In this document: positions 19,274-27,565 of the stretch, in pieces
How the letters are laid out: the number at the start of each line of letters is the position of its first letter
Position numbering within the stretch: position 1 is the first letter of the stretch
NCBI RefSeq assembly: GCF_018449515.1
Contig: NZ_JAAVUQ010000021.1
Location: forward strand, 62,001 to 126,000
Source of the DNA: Caballeronia sp. dw_19
Lineage (GTDB): Bacteria > Pseudomonadota > Gammaproteobacteria > Burkholderiales > Burkholderiaceae
Length of the DNA stretch: 64,000 bases
Reading direction: 5' to 3'
The notes under the pieces: generated by a model
Seen by the model: the letters and a program-made list of their open reading frames with translations, nothing else
Told to the model about the DNA's origin: nothing
Database searches by the model: none
Made by a program: the position numbers and the translations under genes

Positions 19274-19969
19274 TTAGAGGTCGGCATGGCGCACGCCCGT
19301 GGAATAGCGGCGTTCAAAATACAGCAGGACGACGTTCGAAACCGTCGTGATGGCGAGATAGGCAGCGGCTGCGACCAGCATGAAGAAAAACATCTTGTAG
19401 GTGCTTTTGCCGGCGTCTTGCGCGGCCTTGACGATATCGGCGAGACCGATGATCGATACCAGCGCCGTCGCCTTGATCAGCACCTGCCAGTTGTTGCCGA
19501 TCCCCGGCAGCGCGAAGCGCATCATCTGCGGAAACAGGATCCGCACGAACACCCGCACGCCACTCATGCCATAAGCGCTGCCCGCTTCCAGCTGGCCGCG
19601 CGGCACCGCGAGAAACGCGCCGCGAAAGGTTTCGGTGAAGTAGGCGCCGTAGATGAAACCGAGCGTAAGCACGCCGGCCGTGAAGGGATCGATGTCGAAC
19701 TGGTCCAGGCCGAGCGCGTCGGTCAGGTGGTTGACCGCAATCTGGATGCTATAGAAAAGCAGCAGCATCAGGACCAGGTCGGGCACCGCGCGAATCAGCG
19801 TCGTGTAGGCGGTGGCAAGGCTGCGCGTGACGCGGTTGCGCGACAGCTTCGCGCTTGCACCCGCGAGCCCGAGCAGGATGGATACCGCGAGAGACAGGAC
19901 TGCAAGCGCGACCGTCTGCTTCGCGCCCGCCAGCAGGAGTGGACCATAGCCGTAAAGGAACAAGTACAT
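19274..19969 (-). CDS. hisQ: Basic amino acid ABC transporter permease HisQ-like
   Basis: 231 residues and about five membrane segments. The N-terminus M-Y-L-F-L-Y-G-Y-G-P-L-L-L-A-G-A-K-Q-T is typical of HisQ/ArtQ permeases. The EAA loop reads Q-L-E-A-G-S-A-Y-G-M-S-G-V-R-V-F-V-R-I-L-F-P-Q-M. The ATG at 19969 has GGAG 6 nt before it on the minus strand. It is the first gene of hisQMP. In related genomes the binding-protein gene commonly precedes it, but here that gene is instead found downstream beyond the regulator. Confidence 0.9.
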   Translation of the reverse strand: MYLFLYGYGPLLLAGAKQTVALAVLSLAVSILLGLAGASAKLSRNRVTRSLATAYTTLIRAVPDLVLMLLLFYSIQIAVNHLTDALGLDQFDIDPFTAGVLTLGFIYGAYFTETFRGAFLAVPRGQLEAGSAYGMSGVRVFVRILFPQMMRFALPGIGNNWQVLIKATALVSIIGLADIVKAAQDAGKSTYKMFFFMLVAAAAYLAITTVSNVVLLYFERRYSTGVRHADL

Positions 19970-20409
19970 GTCTCCGTCTGTTGAAGGAATCGTGCGGGCA
20001 TGCGCCTTATCACGGCGGCTTGCCCGTACGACTGGCGCCGATAGTCACCAGCGAAAAAGAATTGCTCAAACGGGGTAGAGGTTGTTTATTGCGCCGCAAC
20101 AAACGCTCGGTCCGATGGACGTTGCGGACAATGAACCATGGGACAGGGCGTTCAGGCAGGTTGCGGCTTTCGTACGACATGACGCGCGGTATTAGGCGAC
20201 GAGCGGAATCCACAGGTTTTGCGTCGCTTTTCCGATAGAAACCAGGGGGCTCGGGAAGGCGCTTTGGCAGGTCTGAACATGGAAAATCCGTCCGCCTGAT
20301 CCATCGTGGATGGAGATGCGACGCAAAAGCGTATCCACTTGCTTTCGCTGAGCGTCGGCGAGCGCAAGCGAGTGGAAGCAAGCAAACACGCCAACTGCTT
20401 AGCCGCTGT
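19970..20409. other. Intergenic stretch with inverted repeats, no supported gene
   Basis: 440 nt between hisQ and the DUF457 gene. Short frames exist on both strands but lack ribosome sites and family features. TTTTGCGTCGC (20217-20227) and GCGACGCAAAA (20318-20328) are perfect 11-nt inverted repeats 90 nt apart, and between them TCCATC-GTG-GATGGA (20300-20314) forms a small hairpin. The hisQ promoter should lie near the left end of this stretch. A structured RNA is possible but unproven. Confidence 0.4.
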
Positions 20410-20916
20410 TCAGAGTGCGTGAAGCAGCCTTAGACCGTAGGCGCTGTGAAACCAGATGTGGTCTACAGCCAAGGCCGCCGCGATCCACGCTGCGCCGACT
20501 ATCAGCGCGTCGCATCGGCCGCTGTTCCACCAGTTCAGGGAGTGTCGGGAGACGAGCCACGGTACGCCGAGCGGGTTGGGCCAGTCGGCGAAGAGATGCA
20601 TCAAGCCACCGCAGGCGAAGCCGAAACTGATGGCGGCCCAGGGGCGCACGCCGAGCAGATGGTAAGAAACGGCGAGCAGCGCAACCCAGCCAACGCCCCA
20701 ATGCGTGAGCGTGCGGTGCGTGATCCACAACCTTCGCGCCCGCGTCCACCACGCCACTTCAAGCCAGTCCGGCGCTGTGCCGCCGAACACGCCGGCACAG
20801 AAACTGAGTACGCCCCAGAGGTGATACGGACCGGTCGCGCCGGTCTTGCTGACGACCGCAGCAGCGATAAGACCTGCCGCCCACCCGGTCGCGTGATGCG
20901 CGTTGCTCGAAGCCAT
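20410..20916 (-). CDS. DUF457 / YdjM-family membrane-bound metal-dependent hydrolase
   Basis: 168 residues from ATG 20916, with about four hydrophobic segments. The sequence has the family pattern of membrane-embedded putative hydrolases: an N-terminal H-H-A-T-G-W, then G-G-T-A-P-D-W-L-E, a central T-H-R-T-L-T-H-W-G and G-G-L-M-H-L-F-A-D-W-P-N-P-L-G. The histidines and aspartates are the likely metal ligands. In E. coli the homologue YdjM is in the SOS regulon, but no LexA box was seen here. The longer frame to 21003 adds an unconvincing extension. Biochemical function is unknown for the family. Confidence 0.75.
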   Translation of the reverse strand: MASSNAHHATGWAAGLIAAAVVSKTGATGPYHLWGVLSFCAGVFGGTAPDWLEVAWWTRARRLWITHRTLTHWGVGWVALLAVSYHLLGVRPWAAISFGFACGGLMHLFADWPNPLGVPWLVSRHSLNWWNSGRCDALIVGAAWIAAALAVDHIWFHSAYGLRLLHAL

Positions 20917-21160
20917 GAAGGGATACCGCGTGTAGCGAATGAAATGAAGCTGCGCATGTTGACACAAGAGTTGCGTAATGTGCGCACTGTTCTGGCGGAT
21001 CAAGGCCCGTTCGGGTGATGGCGGATTTTTCAGGCGTCGCGCAGGAGGAAGGGCGGCCGGTAAGCGTCGATGCGGGCTGCCAGAGTCCGCAGGCGGCCCT
21101 CAGGCAAGGGGCGGGCGCGCGATTTGCTGAATGAGGATATCGCCACGTTTTACTGATGCC

Positions 21161-21415
21161 ATGACCCGTCTTTTACTGATCGTTTTTTCCTTGCTTGGAA
21201 TCCTGCTGACCAGTGCTGCGTTTGCCGCCTCCCGCGAGGAGCAGACCGCAGCCTGCAAAGGCGACGCGCTTCACTACTGCGCATCGGAAATTCCGAACGA
21301 GCAGAAAATCACCGTCTGTATGAAGGCGCATCTTGAGCAGCTCAGCCCCGAGTGCAAGGCGATGTTCAAGCAACCAGCGACAAGCAAGCACAAGAAGGTG
21401 CTCAAGCCCGCATGA
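21161..21415 (+). CDS. Small secreted cysteine-rich (GLG1-repeat-like) protein
   Basis: 84 residues. A signal peptide (L-L-L-I-V-F-S-L-L-G-I-L-L ending A-A-F-A-A) precedes a ~40-residue domain with four cysteines in the pattern C-K-G-D-A-L-H-Y-C ... C-M-K-A-H-L ... E-C-K-A-M-F. This matches the cysteine-rich repeat found singly in many proteobacterial periplasmic proteins. The C-terminus is lysine-rich. ATG 21161 is preferred over 21131 because it starts directly before the signal peptide. Fourteen nt downstream lies a small membrane protein gene, so both are probably co-expressed. The role is unknown. Confidence 0.7.
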   Translation: MTRLLLIVFSLLGILLTSAAFAASREEQTAACKGDALHYCASEIPNEQKITVCMKAHLEQLSPECKAMFKQPATSKHKKVLKPA

Positions 21416-21428
21416 ACAAGGAGCAATC

Positions 21429-21608
21429 ATGCTGACGCAGACGTTCGAAACGATTCTCGCGCTGTTCTCGCCCGGCTTTATCCGCCTGTCAGCGCTTACG
21501 CCGCTCAATGTCGCGCACGGGTTCGGGTCGGTATTGGGAATCCTGATCGGCATTGCGATCCCGCTAGGCATGGCGATGACGACCCGCAAGCAGTTGGAAA
21601 GACTTTGA
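21429..21608 (+). CDS. Small inner-membrane protein, 59 residues
   Basis: Start ATG 21429 is preceded by AAGGAG (21419-21424) at good spacing. The product has two hydrophobic stretches (residues ~8-22 and ~28-48, G-S-V-L-G-I-L-I-G-I-A-I-P-L-G) and a basic C-terminal tail T-R-K-Q-L-E-R-L. It resembles no characterised family that I recognise. Its start lies 14 nt after the stop of the cysteine-rich secreted protein, and an intrinsic terminator follows at 21720. Confidence 0.6.
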   Translation: MLTQTFETILALFSPGFIRLSALTPLNVAHGFGSVLGILIGIAIPLGMAMTTRKQLERL

Positions 21609-21719
21609 AGATTTGACCTGTCGGGAGGGAACCGGCCGTAGGATTCGTTCGGAATGTGTGCAAGCGAGGCAAGCGACGCGCGAGCACTGGCGCACTCCGG
21701 CATTGAGAACGCCGCAACA

Positions 21720-21748
21720 GCGTTGCGCCCGATGACGCAACGCTTTTT
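21720..21748 (+). terminator. Intrinsic terminator of the small envelope operon
   Basis: GCGTTGCG (21720-21727), an 8-nt loop, CGCAACGC (21736-21743), then TTTTT (21744-21748). The stem is perfect and GC-rich with a T-run on the plus strand. It lies between the plus-strand small genes and the convergent sodA stop at 21767. Confidence 0.85.
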
Positions 21749-21766
21749 CAACCAAAGCTGCCCGAT

Positions 21767-22390
21767 TCAAGCACGCGCCGCCGTATAACGACGCGCAACT
21801 TCAGCCCAGTTGATCACGTTATAGAACGCGGCGATGTACTCCGGCCTGCGGTTCTCATACTTCAGATAATACGCATGCTCCCAGACATCCAGCCCGAGAA
21901 CAGGGTGGTTGCCTGACGTCAATCCAGCCATCAGTGGGCTGTCCTGATTGCCTGTATTTTCTACGACCAGGCGTCCCTGCGTGTCGACACAAAGCCACGC
22001 CCAGCCGCTGCCAAAACGCGTCAGCGCAGCCTTGGTAAAAGCTTCCTTGAAGGCCGCGAATCCGCCCAGGTCGGCATCGATCGCGCGGGCCAGTTCACCA
22101 TCGGGTTCACCGCCACCTTGAGGCGACATGACGGTCCAGAAAAGGCTGTGATTCTCATGGCCGCCGCCGTTGTTGCGTACGGGCAATTTCAGAGACTCAG
22201 GCAGTGAATCAAGTTGTGCCACGAGCGATTCAACCGGTAGATCCTGATACTCCGTGTCCTTCACTGCGGCGTTCAGATTGTTGACGTAGGTTTGATGATG
22301 TTTCGTGTGGTGAACTTCCATCGTGCGGGTATCGATGTGGGGTTCGAGTGCATCGAATGAATAGGGCAAGGCGGGCAACGTATAGGGCAT
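21767..22390 (-). CDS. sodA: Superoxide dismutase, manganese type by sequence
   Basis: 207 residues, Fe/Mn superoxide dismutase family. Metal ligands are visible: H in E-V-H-H-T-K-H-H, H in G-H-E-N-H-S-L-F-W, and D/H in L-D-V-W-E-H-A-Y-Y-L-K. The N-Q-D-S-P-L segment with its glutamine, together with G-G-G-H-E-N-H-S, is the pattern of Mn-specific enzymes, as in E. coli SodA, not the iron enzyme SodB. It detoxifies superoxide in the cytosol. There is no secretion signal. AAAGGA precedes the ATG at 22390. It sits 29 nt downstream of an OrfX-like gene that has a Fur box, consistent with induction under iron limitation, when an Mn enzyme replaces the Fe enzyme. Confidence 0.9.
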   Translation of the reverse strand: MPYTLPALPYSFDALEPHIDTRTMEVHHTKHHQTYVNNLNAAVKDTEYQDLPVESLVAQLDSLPESLKLPVRNNGGGHENHSLFWTVMSPQGGGEPDGELARAIDADLGGFAAFKEAFTKAALTRFGSGWAWLCVDTQGRLVVENTGNQDSPLMAGLTSGNHPVLGLDVWEHAYYLKYENRRPEYIAAFYNVINWAEVARRYTAARA

Positions 22391-22419
22391 CGCAAGTTTC
22401 CTTTCCGGTTGGGGGTGAG

Positions 22420-22914
22420 TCAGTGCGGTATCGGATGGGCGGCGCTCAACGCGAGGCAGCCTGCGCCAAGCGCGCGGGTCACGAGCGGATGGGGTCCGTG
22501 CGCACGTATGTGGTTCAGCAAGGCGAAGTGGGTTTCGCGACTGTGGCGCAATGCGGCTTGTTGCAGGCTTGCGTCCTGGTTGCCGTCGAGAAACAGGCGG
22601 ATGAGGATTTCATGGGCGTGGCAAAGATGCGCGGCGGCGCTGTCCAGATCACCCAGTTCAGCGTGCAGGTCGGCCAGGTTGTGATGCGAAACGACCAATG
22701 CGGCGACACAGTCATCCGCCCGTCCTGGCGGCGGTTCCCCGATCAGCCGACCAGCAAGTTCCAGCGCTTGCTGGTAAGCCTTCAGCGCGACATTCCCAGG
22801 TGCCGCCGATGAAGTACGCACAGCTTCGCGCATCACACGTTCCCACGCGGACAGGCTCGATCCATTGTTCGGGGCAAACTCGTTTTCCGCAGCATTGGCG
22901 ATGTGCTGGTGCAT
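22420..22914 (-). CDS. OrfX-like helical protein upstream of sodA
   Basis: 164 residues with no signal peptide. It is predicted mostly helical with TPR-like spacing (A-Y-Q-Q-A-L-E-L-A, H-N-L-A-D-L-H-A-E-L-G-D-L-D-S-A-A-A-H-L). AGGAGC precedes the ATG at 22914. A Fur-box-like site lies ~60 nt upstream and sodA follows after 29 nt. This order, a small protein then Mn-SOD under Fur, parallels the iron-regulated orfX-sodA part of the fagA-fumC-orfX-sodA operon of Pseudomonas. fumC is not here. The molecular function is unknown. Confidence 0.65.
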   Translation of the reverse strand: MHQHIANAAENEFAPNNGSSLSAWERVMREAVRTSSAAPGNVALKAYQQALELAGRLIGEPPPGRADDCVAALVVSHHNLADLHAELGDLDSAAAHLCHAHEILIRLFLDGNQDASLQQAALRHSRETHFALLNHIRAHGPHPLVTRALGAGCLALSAAHPIPH

Positions 22915-22973
22915 GAAAGGGCTCCTGTTTCTGCACCCTTTGCGTTGGCGGACGCCTGCGTACTTGGGATTTT

Positions 22974-22987
22974 AAATGATAATCATT
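22974..22987 (-). promoter_or_regulatory. Fur-box-like site upstream of the orfX-sodA operon
   Basis: AAATGATAATCATT matches the centre of the Fur consensus GATAATGATAATCATTATC. It stands out as AT-rich within GC-rich surroundings and lies about 60 nt before the minus-strand start at 22914, where a promoter is expected. Repression by Fe-Fur is inferred. Confidence 0.75.
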
Positions 22988-23093
22988 CGTGTTTGTGGTG
23001 TCTAGTGAAATTCAGGTTTTGCGGGGTGTTTTCGTCGCGGGTCCATTTGCAGGCGGCGAGATTCGCACCCCGGCTTCGCACCCCGGCGCAAGT

Positions 23094-24047
23094 TCACATC
23101 GTCAAGCTGACAAAGCCCTTTGGCAATCCCGCCCGCGCGATGGCGCCTGCGAACGGCTCTCCTGGCAGCCACGAAGCCACCTGTTCGCGGATGGCGAGGA
23201 GGGCGTCAATATCGATACCCGTTCGCATTCCTTCCGATTCCAGCAGGAACACCGTGTCCTCCGTATTGATGTTGCCGGTGGCGTTCGGCGCGAACGGACA
23301 ACCGCCCAGGCCTCCGAGCGATGAATCGAAGGCGCGCACGCCGGCGTCGAGCGCGGCGACCACGTTCGCAAGTCCAAGTCCGCGCGTGTCGTGAAAGTGG
23401 CAGGTGACGGGGAGGTCACCGGTCAGCGCCAGGACCTGCCGCATCAGCTTGCGCACTTGTCCGGGGTGCGCATAACCGACGGTGTCGGCGATGGCAATCT
23501 CATCGGCGCCGGCCTTCAGCAAAGTTTCGACCAGTCGGAGCACGTGCTGTTCGTCGACATGCCCGGAGATCGTGCAGCCGAACGCCGTCGCCACGCCCGC
23601 ACCGAGCTTGATATCCTGCCGTCCGCTTTCATTGCGTGCGGCGATGATGTTGCTGAAGTCGTCGACGGATTCTGCGGTACTGCGCCGCACGTTCTTGAGG
23701 TTGTGTTCGTTGCTCGCCGAGAGAACGTAATGGACTTTCTTCAGGCCGGCGTCGAACGCGCGCTGAGCGCCTTTCAGGTTCGGCACGAGCGCCGATGCGT
23801 GCAGTCCGGCAATGGTCAGCGCGCCGCGCGCGACCTCGTCCGAATCGGCGAATTGCGGCACGATCCGGGGCGGCACGAACGACGTCACCTCGATTTCGGT
23901 GCAGCCCGCCGCGACCATTCGCCTGCACCATTCGAGTTTTTGCTCTGCGCTGAGAATGGTCTTCACCATCTGCAAGCCGTCGCGCAGCCCGACCTCCCTC
24001 ACCTGGGCGCGACTATCGTTCATATCGCTTCCTGTTGCCGATTCCAT
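23094..24047 (-). CDS. Hydroxymethylglutaryl-CoA lyase-family enzyme
   Basis: 317 residues, DRE-TIM metallolyase family. Present are V-R-E-V-G-L-R-D-G-L-Q with the metal-binding Asp, the H-F-H-D-T metal ligands, and the G-L-G-G-C-P-F-A-P-N-A-T-G-N loop with the catalytic cysteine. Known members cleave HMG-CoA to acetoacetate and acetyl-CoA, and relatives cleave citramalyl-CoA-like substrates. The downstream end of a gene run with a CoA-transferase and an enoyl-CoA hydratase suggests degradation of a branched dicarboxylic acid as its CoA ester. ATG 24047 has GAGGAAACAGG upstream; ATG 24023 is an alternative. Confidence 0.88.
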   Translation of the reverse strand: MESATGSDMNDSRAQVREVGLRDGLQMVKTILSAEQKLEWCRRMVAAGCTEIEVTSFVPPRIVPQFADSDEVARGALTIAGLHASALVPNLKGAQRAFDAGLKKVHYVLSASNEHNLKNVRRSTAESVDDFSNIIAARNESGRQDIKLGAGVATAFGCTISGHVDEQHVLRLVETLLKAGADEIAIADTVGYAHPGQVRKLMRQVLALTGDLPVTCHFHDTRGLGLANVVAALDAGVRAFDSSLGGLGGCPFAPNATGNINTEDTVFLLESEGMRTGIDIDALLAIREQVASWLPGEPFAGAIARAGLPKGFVSLTM

Positions 24048-24108
24048 TCCTGTTTCCTCGATATTGCTCGTTAAAGTGCACTGCGGGGCACAGCGCTCGC
24101 GTGCGCCT

Positions 24109-25491
24109 TCACTGAATTGCCGGATTCACCGGATGACCGGCATCGGCGTCGGGTTCGTTACTCGCACCCGCCGCGTCAGCCTTTGCCTGCAGCGCGCGGG
24201 TTTGCGGCGCGAACAGGATCACCGCCAGCGCACCGATCAGCATGAGCAGCGCAATCGCGCCAAGGCCACCTATCATGCTGCCGGTCATCGTCTTGATCGA
24301 GCCGATGATCATCGGGCTGACAAAACCGCCCAGCAAGCCGACGCAGTTGATGATCGCGACCCCGCCGGCGGCGCCGCTGCCGCGGATGTAATCGGTGGAG
24401 ATTGCCCAGATCAGCGGGTTGGGCGCGAGGATGCCGGCGGTCGCCACCGAAAGCGCGATCAGCGACAACGTGAGGTTCCCGGCGAGCAGGCTGGCGGCAA
24501 CCAGTCCAATAGCACCGGCGATCATCGCGCCGCCGCAATGCCAGCGGCGCTCCATCGTCCGATCCGAATGGCGGTTCAGCAGGATCAGCGCGATCCAGCT
24601 CACGAAGTACGGGATGGCCGAGTAGCCGCCGATCGCGAGCGGGCTTGCGACGCCCGAGTTTTTGATCAGCGTGGGCAGCCAGAAGCCGATCGCAAACACG
24701 CCGGCGATCTGCGCGAACCACACGAAGCCCATCAGGTACACGCGCGGATCACGCAGCGCGCGGGCGAAGGTGTGTTCGGCATGACCGTCGCCGAAGCTTG
24801 AGCTCTTGCGCAGGTCGTCGACGATCATCTTCTTTTCCGGCGCCGTCAGCCACTTGGCTTCTTCCGGACTGTTGTCGAGATAGAAGAAGGCGACTACGCC
24901 CAGGACGCTTGCCGGCAGTCCCTGCGCGATGAACATCCATTGCCAGCCGTGCATGCCGTGAAAGCCGTTCATGTGCGTGACGAGCCAGCCGGACATCGGG
25001 CCGCCGAAGAGACCCGCTATGCCCGTGGCGCACGTGAAGATCGCGATGACCTTGGCGCGGCGCTCGACCGGATACCAGCGCGTGAGGTAAAAAATCACGC
25101 CGGGATACAGGCCCGCTTCGGACAGGCCGAGCAGGAAGCGCACCGTGTAGAGATGCGCGGGCAGCGTAACGAACGCAGTCGCCGCCGCGACGATGCCCCA
25201 CAAAATCATGATGCGCGAAAACGTCTTTTTCACGCCGATACGCGCGAGCAGCAGGTTGCTCGGCACTTCCATCAGCACATAGCCGAGAAAGAAGATGCCC
25301 GCGCCGATGCTGTAGGTCAGGTCATTGAAGCCCACGTCCTGCTTCATGTCGAGCTGGGCGATGCCGATGTTGATGCGATCGAGGAACGCGAATACGTAGC
25401 ACAGGAACAGGAACGGGATCAGCCTGCGCGTGATTTTCGCGTAGGCCCGGTCCGCGTCGTAGGCCGGCTCAACAGGTGTAACGGGGGTCAT
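24109..25491 (-). CDS. MFS transporter, anion:cation symporter-like
   Basis: About 460 residues, twelve membrane segments. The N-terminus A-Y-A-K-I-T-R-R-L-I-P-F-L-F-L-C-Y-V-F-A-F-L-D-R-I-N-I-G-I-A is characteristic of the ACS group (tartrate, phthalate, glucarate carriers). The ATG at 25491 is supported by GGAGGAG upstream; the frame stays open to 25989 without a stop, but that part is opposite the enoyl-CoA hydratase coding frame and has no family similarity. It is likely to import the acid handled by the surrounding hydratase, CoA-transferase and lyase genes. Confidence 0.85.
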   Translation of the reverse strand: MTPVTPVEPAYDADRAYAKITRRLIPFLFLCYVFAFLDRINIGIAQLDMKQDVGFNDLTYSIGAGIFFLGYVLMEVPSNLLLARIGVKKTFSRIMILWGIVAAATAFVTLPAHLYTVRFLLGLSEAGLYPGVIFYLTRWYPVERRAKVIAIFTCATGIAGLFGGPMSGWLVTHMNGFHGMHGWQWMFIAQGLPASVLGVVAFFYLDNSPEEAKWLTAPEKKMIVDDLRKSSSFGDGHAEHTFARALRDPRVYLMGFVWFAQIAGVFAIGFWLPTLIKNSGVASPLAIGGYSAIPYFVSWIALILLNRHSDRTMERRWHCGGAMIAGAIGLVAASLLAGNLTLSLIALSVATAGILAPNPLIWAISTDYIRGSGAAGGVAIINCVGLLGGFVSPMIIGSIKTMTGSMIGGLGAIALLMLIGALAVILFAPQTRALQAKADAAGASNEPDADAGHPVNPAIQ

Positions 25492-25559
25492 GATGCGTGT
25501 CTCCTCCAGTATGTGGCCGGACGGATCGGCGCCGTCCGTGCCGGTTTGCTGAGTGCGTG

Positions 25560-26375
25560 CTAGCGTCCCTTGAACGTCGGCTGCCGTTTCTCGTTGTACG
25601 CGCTGATACCCTCGAGCCGGTCGGCTGTCGGGATCAGGCGGTTGTATGCCTCTATCTCCACATACAGTCCCGTGTGCAGGTCGGCCTGCATGCCAAGGTC
25701 GATCGCCTTCTTCGCCTGCGTCACCGAAAGCGGCGCGCTGGTGCAGATATCGCGTGCCGCGGCCAGTGCTTCGTGCAGTACGTCGCGCGCCTCGCAGAGC
25801 TTGTTGACCACACCCCACGCGAGCGCTTCCTCGGCGGTAAAGCGCGCGCCGCGAAAGATCAGTTCCTTCGCCCGCCGCGTGCCGATGGTGCGTGGCAACT
25901 GCTGCGTGCCGCCGCCACCCGGCATGATGCCGCGCTTGACTTCGGTGAAGCCGAACACCGCGTCCTTCGATGCATACGCGAAGTCGCAAGCAAGCATCAG
26001 TTCGAGGCCGCCCGCCACCGCCGAGCCATTCGCCGCGCAGATGAGCGGGACCGGGCAGTTCGTGATCGCGCGGTTCATGCGTTCAAACAGGTAGTGCTGA
26101 CGGCCGAACTGTTCATCGGTCATGCCTTCGCGCTGCTTCAGGTCCGCGCCGCCGCAGAATGTGCGCTCGCCCGCCGCCGTGAGAATCACGCAGCGGTAGA
26201 GTTCCGGATCGAGCTCGATCGCACCGAACACGCGGATCAGTTCGCGGCCCATCTGCGTGCTGATCGCATTCGATACCTCGGGCCGGTTGATCCGGACAAC
26301 CAGGATATGGGCGTCGACTTCTTCAAGCTGCAAGGTAGCAAGGGACTCGGACCCCAGATATTCGTTGATCTTCAC
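25560..26375 (-). CDS. Enoyl-CoA hydratase/isomerase family protein
   Basis: 271 residues, crotonase fold. The CoA/oxyanion region is A-G-E-R-T-F-C-G-G-A-D-L-K near residue 70. The active-site region A-N-G-S-A-V-A-G-G-L-E-L-M-L-A-C-D and R-G-I-M-P-G-G-G-G-T-Q-Q-L-P-R, with acidic residues at expected sites, suggests a functional hydratase. It starts with GTG at 26375, after AGGAG, overlapping the CoA-transferase stop by 4 nt. With an HMG-CoA-lyase-like gene nearby, a 3-methylglutaconyl-CoA-hydratase-type reaction is one possibility. Confidence 0.85.
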   Translation of the reverse strand: MKINEYLGSESLATLQLEEVDAHILVVRINRPEVSNAISTQMGRELIRVFGAIELDPELYRCVILTAAGERTFCGGADLKQREGMTDEQFGRQHYLFERMNRAITNCPVPLICAANGSAVAGGLELMLACDFAYASKDAVFGFTEVKRGIMPGGGGTQQLPRTIGTRRAKELIFRGARFTAEEALAWGVVNKLCEARDVLHEALAAARDICTSAPLSVTQAKKAIDLGMQADLHTGLYVEIEAYNRLIPTADRLEGISAYNEKRQPTFKGR

Positions 26376-27565
26376 GGTTTCTCCTGATCTGTCTTTTCAA
26401 GTTCTTCAAGTAGATGGTTGTGTTCGCCGAGTCCCGGCGTGCGGCCGATATTGCCGGGCCGAACGCCGCCAAACGATATCGGCAGGCCGACGACCGTCGC
26501 CGAGCCATCCGACGTGCGCTTGAGGATATCGAGCGCCTGGGTCTGTTCGTGAACGACCACCTGATCGATGGTCTGGATCGGACCAGAGGGGATGCCGGCT
26601 GCGTCGAGCGTATCGAGCCAGTAAGACGACGGCTTCGCGCGAAAAGCCTGTTGCAGCAACTCGATCAACGCGTCACGATTGCTCACCCGCGCGCCGTTGG
26701 TCATGAAACGGGCATCGTCGGCGAGCGCAGCAATCCCGAGCACCGCGCAGAGCTTGCGGAACAGGCCGTCATTGCCGGCCGCGACCATGATGGTGGCGTC
26801 GGCGCATTCGAACGCCTGGTGCGGCACGATGGCGGCCGTGCCGGAACCCCATCGTCCGGGCAGAACACCGGACGCAAGGTAGTCGGCAATCTGCACGCCG
26901 CCCCAGCTGATCGCCGTTTCGTATAACGAAACATCGACGAGTTCGCCCGAGCCGCTCACCTGCCGCCGGAACAGCGCGGCTAGTACGCCGATCGCGGCCC
27001 AAAGGCCGGTGCCCATGTCGTTGACCGACACCGGTATGCGGCTCAGTGGTTCGCCGGGGCCGCCGAGGAAACTCATCAGGCCGCCGAGCGCCTGGACGAG
27101 CGGGTCATAGCCGGGCTTGTCCCGCAGCGGACCCGTTGTGCCGAAAGCGCCGAGGTTGCAGTAGACGAGCGACGGTTTATCGGCCATGAGTTGCGCCGCG
27201 CCGAGGCCATACTTTTCGACACCGCCTGCTTTCAGGTTCTGCAGCACGACATCGGCACGCCGTTCAATCAGCGCCTTCAGCAGGCTCACCTCCTCAGGGT
27301 TGCCGAACGACATCGAGATGCTCGACTTGCCGTGGTTGATCGCGTGGAAGAGCGCGGCGGCGCCGTCGATGAAAGGCGGCCCCCAGTCGCGCGCATAGTC
27401 GCCTTTGCCGGCATTCTCGATCTTGATCACTTGCGCCCCGAGCGAACCCAGGATCATGCCCGCATAGGGCGCGGCGAGACTATGGCCGATCTCGACCACG
27501 CAGATGCCGGTCAGCGGCAGGGGCGGCGTGCGCTGCGTCGTTTGCACGGTCGCGTCCTCACTCAT
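26372..27565 (-). CDS. Class III CoA-transferase (CaiB/BaiF family)
   Basis: 397 residues from ATG 27565, which overlaps the hyuB stop. The family N-terminus L-T-G-I-C-V-V-E-I-G-H-S-L-A-A-P-Y-A-G and the N-G-x-K-L-like region I-N-H-G-K-S-S-I-S are present. The catalytic aspartate that forms the acyl-enzyme anhydride is at residue 183 in V-N-D-M-G-T-G-L-W-A-A. It moves CoA from a donor thioester to a free carboxylic acid. It is in a run with hyuA, hyuB, enoyl-CoA hydratase and an MFS carrier, all with short gaps or overlaps, so it probably activates that pathway's substrate. Confidence 0.9.
   Translation of the reverse strand: MSEDATVQTTQRTPPLPLTGICVVEIGHSLAAPYAGMILGSLGAQVIKIENAGKGDYARDWGPPFIDGAAALFHAINHGKSSISMSFGNPEEVSLLKALIERRADVVLQNLKAGGVEKYGLGAAQLMADKPSLVYCNLGAFGTTGPLRDKPGYDPLVQALGGLMSFLGGPGEPLSRIPVSVNDMGTGLWAAIGVLAALFRRQVSGSGELVDVSLYETAISWGGVQIADYLASGVLPGRWGSGTAAIVPHQAFECADATIMVAAGNDGLFRKLCAVLGIAALADDARFMTNGARVSNRDALIELLQQAFRAKPSSYWLDTLDAAGIPSGPIQTIDQVVVHEQTQALDILKRTSDGSATVVGLPISFGGVRPGNIGRTPGLGEHNHLLEELEKTDQEKP

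Noticed and set aside
20010..20381. Possible 123-codon minus-strand gene upstream of hisQ
   Set aside because: No ribosome site or family features, and several short frames overlap in the same place; treated as intergenic.
25492..25989. In-frame N-terminal extension of the MFS gene at 24109-25491
   Set aside because: It lies opposite the coding frame of enoyl-CoA hydratase, lacks family similarity, and a clear GGAGGAG plus ATG mark the start at 25491.
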